Virus record (IMG/VR): IMGVR_UViG_3300044707_000788 | Location: 1-34,763 of that record | Reading direction: 5' to 3' (one strand) | Length of the DNA: 34,763 nt | DNA from: a virus | Shown here: piece after piece, positions 28,561-34,763 of the stretch | Layout: each line of letters begins with the position of its first letter | How positions within the stretch are numbered: the first letter of the stretch is position 1 | Made by a program: the position numbers and the translations under genes | The notes under the pieces: generated by a model | What the model was told of the DNA's origin: nothing | The model's input: the letters and a program-made list of their open reading frames with translations, nothing else | Database searches by the model: none

Positions 28561-29298
28561 TTAGGCAGCAACAGCCTTAATTACCGCAAAGTTGATGTCG
28601 GGAGTGTCAGACGCCGTGCCCCCGGTTGTGCGGAAGGTGATCTCAAAACCGCCAGATGACACGGTCGTCACGTCTAGCAGGTACCTGTTCGTGCCAGCGC
28701 GCTGGTTGACAATGACGCAGTCGTTGGGGCCGACCGTGCTGTTGTTGACTGAGAAATTCGCCGCTGTTGCCGATCCCGCCGCCGTGAACATCGTGATGCT
28801 GCCGCACGTTTTGTTGATGGTCACAGGTGTGGTCCGACTGGTGGCCTGCGTCACCGTGCCGCCTGCACCAGTGGCATAGCCAACGCCAGACGAGCCGCTG
28901 CTGGTCACCGCTCCAGTGCTGGCCATTGAGGCAACGCTCGTTGCACCAGCGGACACGGCGCCGCACGTCAGGGCGCCGCCTGTCAGATTTAGCGGAGTGT
29001 TGCCCGCGCCTGATGCAATGAGTCCGACCTCCTGTAAGCTGTCGAGCAGGTCCGCTGTCACCGCCGGCTGATCGACCGGGGTGGCGTTCCAGAAGCCGAG
29101 GAGCTGGTTGGCGTCAGTTCCGATTCGCGTGCCAGTGCTGCTGCTGAGTGCGTTGTTTTTCTGCGCCCGCAAGCAGTCGCCCTTGAGTTGGCCGGCAGTG
29201 ACCTTCTTGGTCACGCCGCTGTCGTCAATAACGAGATTGTCGCTGTCGTCCGGGGTGGCGCCGAGCGCGGTCAGTTGGTCGATTGTTTTGGTTGCCAT
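28561..29298 (-). CDS. Tail or virion decoration protein
   Basis: The 245-residue product starts MATKTIDQLTALGATPDDSDNLVIDDSG, a start that is common in phage fibre-like proteins ('DQLxxL...DxDxLxIDDxG'), followed by a G/A/T/S-rich, low-charge, beta-type body (TSVASMASTGAVTSSGSS, GYATGAGGTVTQATS) and a compact C-terminal domain with NRYLLDVTTVSSGGFEITF. It is probably a trimeric virion surface protein. Receptor binding is possible but unproven. Confidence 0.6.
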   Translation of the reverse strand: MATKTIDQLTALGATPDDSDNLVIDDSGVTKKVTAGQLKGDCLRAQKNNALSSSTGTRIGTDANQLLGFWNATPVDQPAVTADLLDSLQEVGLIASGAGNTPLNLTGGALTCGAVSAGATSVASMASTGAVTSSGSSGVGYATGAGGTVTQATSRTTPVTINKTCGSITMFTAAGSATAANFSVNNSTVGPNDCVIVNQRAGTNRYLLDVTTVSSGGFEITFRTTGGTASDTPDINFAVIKAVAA

Positions 29299-29303
29299 AA
29301 GAT

Positions 29304-29849
29304 TTAATCGTTGTTGACTAGAACGTAGCTGAGAGTTTTGGCGTTGTTGCGTTTGAGTTCGGACTCAGTGAGGGCGATGAAGGCGTCCCACTGTTGAGGC
29401 GGGATCGTCTGGCAGCCCTCCGAGCTGGTTGTCGTGCGGCCGCCTTTGTGAATGTTAATGGCGAAGTGTCCGGTCTCTTCCTTGTCGCCACGCATGACCG
29501 TCACTGGACCAGCCTGCACTAACGCCTTGTAGGGATTGCCGCGACTGATGCCGTGCTGCCCTATTTTGTAGCGATAGACACCGGCCTTGAGCTGGGCCAT
29601 GGGCTTGCGGGCGTTGGCGTTCCAGCCGAGGCGGGACGGATCAACGTTGGCGTTCCAAGCAACGTGCGCGTTGGGCGAAACAAGGATGATAGCATCATCA
29701 TACAAGCCAACGTCATTGCCCTTGGCGCCCATCGTGTTGCTGTAGTAGCCACGAATGCCGACCAAGCACACCGGATCGCTGACACCAGCGGACTTTAACT
29801 GCCGCTCGGTGTCTTGCCGTTGCTGCTGTGGCCGGTCTTTTGGAATCAT
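29304..29849 (-). CDS. L,D-transpeptidase-like cell-wall enzyme, probable endolysin role
   Basis: The 181-residue protein carries HFAINIHKGGRTTTSSEGC (H128, H134, S143-x-G-C146), the His...S-x-G-C catalytic signature of YkuD-like L,D-transpeptidase folds, followed by QTIPPQQWDAF. The segment before it (YRYKIGQHG...ALVQAGPV) would complete the beta fold. No signal peptide is present, so release would depend on holin. It precedes three small membrane or lipoprotein genes, the usual lysis-cassette arrangement. Whether it cuts or links peptidoglycan is not shown by sequence; position suggests lysis. Confidence 0.75.
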   Translation of the reverse strand: MIPKDRPQQQRQDTERQLKSAGVSDPVCLVGIRGYYSNTMGAKGNDVGLYDDAIILVSPNAHVAWNANVDPSRLGWNANARKPMAQLKAGVYRYKIGQHGISRGNPYKALVQAGPVTVMRGDKEETGHFAINIHKGGRTTTSSEGCQTIPPQQWDAFIALTESELKRNNAKTLSYVLVNND

Positions 29850-30193
29850 CGCGTCTTCAGTTCAGCACCGGCCAGATCAACGGTCTTGGGGCCAACAAAG
29901 CCGTCCACCGCGAGCTGGGTGCTCTGGCTGTAGGCATTGAGCATCTTTTGTAGCTGTGTGCCGTAGTCTTTAAGTATGTTCGCTGGTAGCTTGGTCACAG
30001 CGATGTCAATGACCGCCCAGATAATCCCGGCGAGGACGGCTTCATTCAGGCCGAGGGCCGCGACATTAAGGCCCAGCTTTTGCGAGACGTAGGTAATTGC
30101 CGCTGCGGCCAGCGCCGTGACGGCTTTTTGGACGATGGGGCCGCCGCGACTAAGCAGCAGTTTGACTAATTGTTTTTCGATAAAAGATTTCAT
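29846..30193 (-). CDS. Holin-like membrane protein with C-terminal wall-binding-like segment
   Basis: The ATG at 30193 gives 115 residues. The first half has two hydrophobic stretches (VQKAVTALAAAAITYVSQKLGL and LNEAVLAGIIWAVIDIAV). The second half includes QLAVDGFVGPKTVDLAGAEL, which resembles half of a peptidoglycan-binding repeat (VDGxxGPKT). Membrane insertion with a periplasmic anchor is a possible arrangement. The stop overlaps the transpeptidase start as ATGA, supporting lysis function. Confidence 0.6.
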   Translation of the reverse strand: MKSFIEKQLVKLLLSRGGPIVQKAVTALAAAAITYVSQKLGLNVAALGLNEAVLAGIIWAVIDIAVTKLPANILKDYGTQLQKMLNAYSQSTQLAVDGFVGPKTVDLAGAELKTR

Positions 30194-30387
30194 TCGGGTT
30201 TTCTCCATTCCTTGTAGCTGTCGATTAGATTGCCCACGTTCGGGACGTAAGTGACCATGACTTTGATGCTGCCCCAGTCGCCCGGTTCCGCGCTGGCCGT
30301 CTTGACCGGCGGCAGCGGTATGCTCACGCAGCCACCAAGCAACAGCGTGGCGGCCAGCGTAAGCGCAAAACTCGGGCGGCACGTCAT
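30190..30387 (-). CDS. Small lipoprotein, o-spanin candidate
   Basis: The 65-residue product has a signal peptide with lipobox LLGGC (cysteine 20) and a short, proline-containing mature part (VSIPLPPVKTASAEPGDWG...). Small lipoproteins in lysis cassettes of phages of Gram-negative hosts are often Rz1-like outer-membrane spanins. No matching Rz with a periplasmic coiled coil is obvious, so the pairing is incomplete. Both ends overlap neighbours. Confidence 0.6.
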   Translation of the reverse strand: MTCRPSFALTLAATLLLGGCVSIPLPPVKTASAEPGDWGSIKVMVTYVPNVGNLIDSYKEWRKPE

Positions 30388-30560
30388 TAGAGGCGGGCGT
30401 TGTTGTCCTTGGCCTGCACCAAGCCCCAGCCGGCAAGGATCGAAGTGACGATCAGCCCTAGGTCAGGCAGTGCGTCAGTGGCGAGGTATTCTTTGGCGCC
30501 GGTGGCGACGGCAATGATGATCGTCAGCACGCCGATGGTCGTAGTTTTCCAGTTACGCAT
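30387..30560 (-). CDS. Holin-like small membrane protein
   Basis: The ATG at 30560 gives 57 residues starting MRNWKTTTIGVLTIIIAVATGAK, then GLIVTSILAGWGLVQAKDNNARL. The TTIGxLxIIxAVxxxxK...I-x-A-G-x-G-L-x-x-A-K-D-N-N pattern is a recognisable class of phage holin-like or lysis-associated proteins with two membrane segments. It ends by overlapping the spanin-candidate gene. Confidence 0.75.
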   Translation of the reverse strand: MRNWKTTTIGVLTIIIAVATGAKEYLATDALPDLGLIVTSILAGWGLVQAKDNNARL

Positions 30561-30561
30561 A

Positions 30562-30762
30562 TTATTTTTGCTTCTTCTTTTTGAGGTCGTGAAGGACCGA
30601 AAGTAATGTGACAACGCCGACCGCGAGGCCGACACAAAGACCGGCGACTCGGAGGTAGACCTCAAGCTGCGAGACCATAGAGACGGCCGCCGAGCCGAGG
30701 CTGGCAAATGTCCCCAGCACTCCGCGCTCAACCGTGCTCATGTGGCTATGCAGCAGGCTCAT
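30562..30762 (-). CDS. Holin-like membrane protein
   Basis: The 66-residue product (or 59 from the second ATG, MSTVERGVLG) has a hydrophobic stretch GTFASLGSAAVSMVSQLEVYL, then AGLCVGLAVGVVTLLSVL, and a basic tail DLKKKKQK. Two segments and a lysine-rich C-terminus fit class II holins, and two alternative starts are reminiscent of holin/antiholin pairs. Forms a cassette with the neighbouring holin-like gene. Confidence 0.65.
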   Translation of the reverse strand: MSLLHSHMSTVERGVLGTFASLGSAAVSMVSQLEVYLRVAGLCVGLAVGVVTLLSVLHDLKKKKQK

Positions 30763-30764
30763 GG

Positions 30765-31022
30765 CTATTTGCGGTAGGCAATGACTGTGCCCGAGTGCAG
30801 CTTGATCGCACTGAAGAAGCCGTCGATGGTCGTGCCAGCCTTGATCGTGTGCGCGGAGCCTGACGAGGCATTGGCAGCTCCCGTGAGGTTGCCGGTGAGG
30901 ACTTCAAACTTAGTGTCGGTCATCACGTCGATAGAGACGAAGTCGGCGCTGACTTGGGTTGTGTCGGCGATGCTGACGGCGCCGGACGTGCGGTTCGTGA
31001 TGCGTGAATTAGGGAATCCCAT
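30765..31022 (-). CDS. Small virion-associated beta protein
   Basis: The 85-residue product begins MGFPNSRITNRTSGAVSIADTTQVSADFVS and has T/S/G-rich strands (LTGNLTGAANASSGSAHTIKAG) ending GTVIAYRK. It has no cysteine and looks like a small decoration or head-tail completion protein. It lies between the lysis cassette and the tail-tube A-like gene. Confidence 0.5.
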   Translation of the reverse strand: MGFPNSRITNRTSGAVSIADTTQVSADFVSIDVMTDTKFEVLTGNLTGAANASSGSAHTIKAGTTIDGFFSAIKLHSGTVIAYRK

Positions 31023-31034
31023 AGTGTTGGTTAG

Positions 31035-31652
31035 TTAGTATTGGTTGACGCGAGCCGTCCATGTGGATGGCTGGCCCTGCTGGAAATAGTATTTGTCGCG
31101 CTGGGAGATCAGCTCGGACTCTGCGAGCTGTTCCATGGCGAGTGCTTTGTCGGTCTGTCCGTCCTCTTGGAGCAAATCTGCACTCAGCATCAGGCCGACT
31201 GCTTTTGCGATGACGCTAGGAACTGTCGCGGAGAGGTTGCTCGCGCTGTATTCGGTCGGGCGGATGCGGAAGTTGACGTAGACGGTGGTCGGCAGGTCGG
31301 TGCTTTGCGGGAAACGGACGTTGTCGCCAAGGAGCGTGTAGCCGATGGCGCGGGGTGAAACGTGTGTCGCGGGGTTGTCGCGGAGGACACCAAACACTTC
31401 GCCCATGGCGGTCTGGCCGCTCTGCTCGTAGGGAATGAAGTAGCCGGTCGTGTCGTTGCCCTCGACGGTGCGTTCCTCGACGCGCATAAGCTCTGGCCAG
31501 TCAGCCCACTCCCAGCAGTCGCTGATGCGCTCGTTGGCGGCGGCGACCATCATGGTGCGGGCGCCGGAAGGGATGGCGTCGATGGTGGACGCATCGTTGC
31601 CGACACGCTGCCATGCGCGGAGCAAGATAGATTGGAGAGTTACTGTGCGCAT
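31035..31652 (-). CDS. Tail tubular protein A-like (head-tail connector)
   Basis: The 205-residue product (T7 gp11 is about 196) starts MRTVTLQSILLRAWQRVGNDAST and has RISDCWEWADWPELMRVEERTV, TTVYVNFRIRPTEYS and a helical C-terminus (AVGLMLSADLLQEDGQTDKALAMEQLAESEL). This layout, a helical N-terminus, a beta middle and a helix-rich end with charged repeats, is that of gp11-like adaptors that join portal to the nozzle. Its position before the tail-tube B-like gene supports the call. Confidence 0.7.
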   Translation of the reverse strand: MRTVTLQSILLRAWQRVGNDASTIDAIPSGARTMMVAAANERISDCWEWADWPELMRVEERTVEGNDTTGYFIPYEQSGQTAMGEVFGVLRDNPATHVSPRAIGYTLLGDNVRFPQSTDLPTTVYVNFRIRPTEYSASNLSATVPSVIAKAVGLMLSADLLQEDGQTDKALAMEQLAESELISQRDKYYFQQGQPSTWTARVNQY

Positions 31653-32089
31653 TAGCTGTTGAGTGCGTTCATGGCCGACTGCACGGCGGCTTCAAAGGTG
31701 ACGCTGGGATTCGGCCACGATGCTTGCGGCGCCGGATTGGCGGCGAACATGGTGAGGATTGTTTGCAAGTAGGCTTCGACGGCGTCCAGCTCGGCGCAGG
31801 TTTTGCCTGCGGCGGCGAGGGACTGGCGCAGATACAAAAGCGTAGGCTGGCGGTTGCCGCCGAGGCCGACTGCATCGAGGTGTTCTTCGGCGGTGACGCT
31901 GGGCGGCGGCGTGGCGATAAGCGTGCGGCTGGCGGCGTCCCAGATAAGAGTGCCGTTTTGCAAGCCTTCGCCTTGCGCGTCAGTGAGCGGGAGCGCGGTG
32001 ATGCCTGCGGGGAGCGGATCGGCGATGACGGTGCCGATGCTGACGCTTTGGCCGCTTTCGGTGTTATAGAGGAGGTGCCAGTTGTTCAT
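31652..32089 (-). CDS. Tail-associated protein, possible chaperone type
   Basis: The 145-residue product begins MNNWHLLYNTESGQSVSIGT and combines a beta N-terminal half (IWDAASRTLIATPPPS) with helices (HLDAVGLGGNRQPTLLYLRQSLAAAGKTCAELDAVEAYL). Similar start patterns ('WxLxYNxxTGxxVSIGT') occur in small tail proteins. It overlaps the connector start by one base. No catalytic motif. Confidence 0.5.
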   Translation of the reverse strand: MNNWHLLYNTESGQSVSIGTVIADPLPAGITALPLTDAQGEGLQNGTLIWDAASRTLIATPPPSVTAEEHLDAVGLGGNRQPTLLYLRQSLAAAGKTCAELDAVEAYLQTILTMFAANPAPQASWPNPSVTFEAAVQSAMNALNS

Positions 32090-32091
32090 GG

Positions 32092-32937
32092 TCAGACTTT
32101 CGGAACGGCGATGATGCAGGCGTCGTATTTGCTGGGGTTCGCCCCGATGTTGTGGCGGATGGCGAGGCGGCTGCCGGTGGGGATTTCTCGGCCGAAGGTG
32201 TTGAGGCGCAGGGCTGGCACGCTGAAGTTTTCAGTGGCGCCGAAGGCGAAGTTCAATTCGCCAAAACGGACTTCGCTGCCAGCGGCGCCGACGCCGATCT
32301 CGTAGACGGCATCGCCTTGCGAGGCGGTGTCGGTGTCGCTGGCGGACGGGGCGATAACGAAGGCGGTGTAAGGTTGGCTGGTGCTGCTGACGATCTGGAC
32401 CCAAGTGCCCGATGCGCCGCTCATGGCGGTGCCGGTGCTGGTGGCGGTGTCAATGCCGAGAACATCCACAGTGGTCGGGATGAGGGCGGCGTCGGTGGCG
32501 TTGAGGCACTGAAACTCGCGCACACCAAGGGTTGCGGTCTGCGAGGCTCGGACGCCTTGGACGCGGGCAGCGATGCGGCTTCCTGATGCGATTTTGACGG
32601 GGATACGAAACGTCATGCTGGAACATCCGCCGACAGCGATGTTCGGCACGATGACTGTCTCGCTGCCAGCGGCACCAACGCCGATGTCGAGCAGGGTGGC
32701 GCTGTCGGCGGTGGAGACGTTGACGCTACTAACGGCGAAATTTAGCATCGTGGTCTGCGCGCTGGTGGAGGCGATGACCTGCGACCATGAGCCTTTGGTG
32801 TGCGGCGTGGCCGAGGCGGTGAGCGTGACGCCGCTGGTGTTGTAGCCTGCGTTGGTGAACTCGTTGCCGTAGAACCACGGCTTGTCCGCGAAGAGCGGCG
32901 TGGCACCGAGGTAGGCTTTTTGCAGGCTCAAGGACAT
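32092..32937 (-). CDS. Virion surface protein with an internal duplication
   Basis: The 281-residue product is beta-rich and low in charge. Two similar halves both contain a DIGVGAAGSE/EIGVGAAGSE motif and S/T-rich strands, so it looks like a duplicated beta domain. The N-terminus starts MSLSLQKAYLGATPLFADKPWFYG. It could be a head decoration or tail-fibre component; its position three genes after the portal does not decide. It lacks obvious major-capsid features. Confidence 0.55.
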   Translation of the reverse strand: MSLSLQKAYLGATPLFADKPWFYGNEFTNAGYNTSGVTLTASATPHTKGSWSQVIASTSAQTTMLNFAVSSVNVSTADSATLLDIGVGAAGSETVIVPNIAVGGCSSMTFRIPVKIASGSRIAARVQGVRASQTATLGVREFQCLNATDAALIPTTVDVLGIDTATSTGTAMSGASGTWVQIVSSTSQPYTAFVIAPSASDTDTASQGDAVYEIGVGAAGSEVRFGELNFAFGATENFSVPALRLNTFGREIPTGSRLAIRHNIGANPSKYDACIIAVPKV

Positions 32938-32940
32938 GGC

Positions 32941-33477
32941 TTACGAGGGGTCGGTGATGAGGTAGAGGGTGGTGGCGTCGGGGCTGCCGATGGCGGCGTA
33001 TTCGGCGGTGGTGAGGCTGACGATGTTTGTGACTACGTCGCTGCCGCTGCCTGCGGAGGTGTCGCTGACTACGTTGACGCCGGAGCGGTCGGCGGCCGTG
33101 AGCGTGCGGGTCGTGCCGGTGGTGATGCCGGAGAGTTGGAACTTTAGATTCTTGGTGGCGTCTCCGTCGTCGTAGATAAGGAACGAGCTGTCGCTCATCA
33201 CGTCGAAGAAGGACGTGTCGGTGAGCTGGTAGTCGTTGTCGCGGGAGGCGCCGACGATGGCTTTGCGCACATAGACGCCAGCCTGTTTGTAGGACGAAAA
33301 GGGCCACGTTCCGGAATTCGACCGGACCAGCCAGCGGCTATCCAGCGCGGCCGTGCCGTCGAGCGGGAGATCCGCATAGGTTGCCACTTCGCCTGCGAAG
33401 AAGGCAGATCCGCCGCCGCCTCCACCGGAGCCGGTGAAGTCGAAGTTGCCTGTCAGCGGATTGAACTTAATGGCCAT
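32941..33477 (-). CDS. Virion protein with tail-fibre-type start
   Basis: The 178-residue product begins MAIKFNPLTGNFDFTGSGGGGGG, a start and poly-glycine linker I know from tail-fibre and tail-assembly proteins, and continues with LDSRWLVRSNSGTWPFSSYKQAGVYVRK and a beta-rich end. A two-domain protein joined by the glycine linker is likely. It is coupled to the neighbouring small gene at one end. Confidence 0.6.
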   Translation of the reverse strand: MAIKFNPLTGNFDFTGSGGGGGGSAFFAGEVATYADLPLDGTAALDSRWLVRSNSGTWPFSSYKQAGVYVRKAIVGASRDNDYQLTDTSFFDVMSDSSFLIYDDGDATKNLKFQLSGITTGTTRTLTAADRSGVNVVSDTSAGSGSDVVTNIVSLTTAEYAAIGSPDATTLYLITDPS

Positions 33478-33686
33478 TAGCTGCGGGTCACTGTGGCGAT
33501 CTTGGCGTCATCCGAGGACGGCGTGCCGCCGACATAAGTGAATGTCAATGTGGCGACTGTCTGGCTGCCTTCTTTGTAGACTACCGTGGAAAGATTGTTT
33601 GTCGTGGAGACGTAATTCAGCTCAACCGCGTTGTGCTGCGGGATGTTTAGTCCGGCGATGTTTCTGACTGAGACGTTGGGATGCAT
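33477..33686 (-). CDS. Small virion-associated protein
   Basis: The 69-residue product starts MHPNVSVRNIAGLNIPQHNAVEL and is beta-rich with the end TFTYVGGTPSSDDAKIATVTRS. A short 'YVGG..S.D' segment recalls phage tail or neck proteins. It follows the portal gene by 28 bp and overlaps the next gene. Function unknown. Confidence 0.5.
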   Translation of the reverse strand: MHPNVSVRNIAGLNIPQHNAVELNYVSTTNNLSTVVYKEGSQTVATLTFTYVGGTPSSDDAKIATVTRS

Positions 33687-33714
33687 GGGCTAAACTCTCT
33701 AATTTCGCTATAAA

Positions 33715-34763
33715 TTAGGCGGCGGGTTGGGCGGTCATGCCGAGTTGCTGGTCTTGGGCCATCTTTTGGAGCGCGGGTTGCGCGCCGGTGCGGCCGATGA
33801 CGGCGTTTTGCTGTTGTTGCAACTGGAATTGGAAAGCCTGTGCGCGGGCGTCGATCATCTTGCGGAAGATTTCGTCCTGCTGGTAGCGCTGCTGGACGGC
33901 GGGGTTGGACTGAATGATTTGCTGCAAGGTTTGCAGGCGGACTTGGGCGTTTTGTCCGCCTTCTTTAAGCGGCGGCTCGGTGCCTGCGGCGATTTTGGCG
34001 AAGGCGGTTTGTTCGTCTTCTTGCTCGGCCTGGGTAGCGGCGCCGATGTCCTTGATGAGGATGCCGGCGAGATTTGGGTCTACTGCCTGCATCATATATT
34101 GGACCAAGCCAACTCGATCGATAACGCCGAAGCTGTCCAAGGGAACCAAGACTTTGGCGAGGTAGTCTAATTTGGCGCCGAGGGCTTCGGAGTCGAGCAA
34201 CCGGGCGTCGAACTCGCAGGTCACATCGAAGCGGCCGCGGATGTCGGCGGGGCTGGCAGTGAGCGGGAGATTGGGGTTGCCGGTGACGCGGGCGACTTCT
34301 TCCGCGGTCATATACTGCTGACAAAGAGCGAGCGTCTGGACGAGGCAGAGCTTCATATCGAGGAGCCACGAATCGACCAACTCCTGGGTGTGCAGCATGT
34401 AGCGTTGCGGCGGGACGGCTTCGCTGATGCGGCCGAAGTAGTTGTCCACATCGTTGCGGATGGACATCTCGACTTCGATGCTGCCGGCGTCGGGCTGCGG
34501 CGGGTTCATCCAAGTGATCTCGCCGGGGCGGCGCTCGGGGATCTGCACGCCCGGTCCCATGATGAGGTCCATCTTGCCGCGCGCGGCGGGGGTTTTGAGC
34601 GGGGGCAAGGTGACAATGCTGGCGCGGTCGCCTCGCATGTCGCGTTGGATTTTGACTTCTTCCTGGGCGGTCTGGACGATCTCCGGCACGCCGCGGGACT
34701 CCAAGATGGGGCGTGAGGCGCGTTCGCGGGGCAGCTCGACGAAGGGATAGAGCGCGTGGGCGT
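33715..34763 (-). CDS. Portal protein, C-terminal part (runs off right edge)
   Basis: The open frame continues in frame past the last in-window ATG (34704) to the edge, so the gene is incomplete; about 349 codons are visible. It contains PEIVQTAQEEVKIQRDMRGDRAS, KMDLIMGPGVQIPERRPGEITWM and VDNYFGRIS, then a long helical, Q-rich C-terminus (IQSNPAVQQRYQQDEIFRKMIDARAQAFQFQLQQQQ). This combination resembles the clip and crown parts of podovirus portals, where DNA enters the head. The gene is followed by tail genes on the same strand, and a terminase fragment lies at the opposite window edge. Confidence 0.75.
   Translation of the reverse strand, partial: AHALYPFVELPRERASRPILESRGVPEIVQTAQEEVKIQRDMRGDRASIVTLPPLKTPAARGKMDLIMGPGVQIPERRPGEITWMNPPQPDAGSIEVEMSIRNDVDNYFGRISEAVPPQRYMLHTQELVDSWLLDMKLCLVQTLALCQQYMTAEEVARVTGNPNLPLTASPADIRGRFDVTCEFDARLLDSEALGAKLDYLAKVLVPLDSFGVIDRVGLVQYMMQAVDPNLAGILIKDIGAATQAEQEDEQTAFAKIAAGTEPPLKEGGQNAQVRLQTLQQIIQSNPAVQQRYQQDEIFRKMIDARAQAFQFQLQQQQNAVIGRTGAQPALQKMAQDQQLGMTAQPAA

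Noticed and set aside
32152-32586. Plus-strand 144-codon frame
   Set aside because: Its glycine/alanine/glutamate-rich composition arises from the antisense of a serine/threonine-rich virion gene; no start signal.

Overview
The window looks like most of the genome of a temperate, tailed, podovirus-like phage rather than ordinary bacterial chromosome. It has a replicative helicase, a phage-type nuclease and ssDNA-binding set, a tyrosine integrase beside an apparent attP, a lysis cassette, and a late block whose order (portal, tail-tube A-like, tail-tube B-like, internal virion-like proteins, one very large protein) resembles short-tailed phages. The large terminase starts at the extreme left and runs off the left edge. 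The portal gene enters from the right edge on the same strand, while integrase and attP lie in the middle. The simplest reading is a circular or circularly permuted genome cut between terminase and portal; no major capsid gene is recognisable, so it may lie in the missing part. The host cannot be fixed from sequence alone. The high G+C and the style of the integrase and portal would fit an aquatic Verrucomicrobia/Planctomycetes-like host, but that is a weak inference.

Layout. (1) 0.2-1.8 kb, minus: queD-queC and a TGT-fold DpdA-like transglycosylase next to terminase, a likely 7-deazaguanine DNA-modification cassette. (2) 1.8-13.9 kb, minus: a tightly coupled operon of small phage genes around a Cas4/RecB-like nuclease, a DUF2815/gp2.5-like ssDNA-binding protein, a Holliday-junction-type nuclease, a DnaB helicase, a PD-(D/E)XK nuclease, a lambda-O-like initiator gene that contains iteron-like repeats, an HNH nuclease and a C5-cytosine methyltransferase. 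An excisionase-like HTH protein is at its promoter-proximal end. (3) 14.07-15.4 kb, plus: a ribbon-helix-helix (RHH) regulator followed by four small genes including a lipoprotein. (4) 15.4-17.4 kb: integrase (minus), attP carrying the 5' half of a tRNA-Thr gene flanked by AGTTTGGCA arm repeats, then an HNH gene (plus) behind a near-consensus promoter. (5) 17.4-34.8 kb, minus: the late virion and lysis operon, which includes a PP-loop PAPS-reductase-like gene overlapping a CxxCxxCC-protein gene, and ends in a 1540-residue protein with an HExxH motif and an ADP-ribosyltransferase-like C-terminus.

The least expected signal is regulatory. A TTGGCA hexamer (TGCCAA on the other strand) repeats with exact 10-bp spacing in four separate arrays: on both sides of the RHH gene, downstream of the excisionase-like gene, and in front of the gene cluster holding the helicase. 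Related TTTGGC repeats form the attP arms and adjoin the HNH promoter. This suggests one DNA-binding protein, the RHH protein or the excisionase-like protein, coordinates early replication, the lysogeny region and integration. All functional assignments come from motif recognition by eye; no database search was run.
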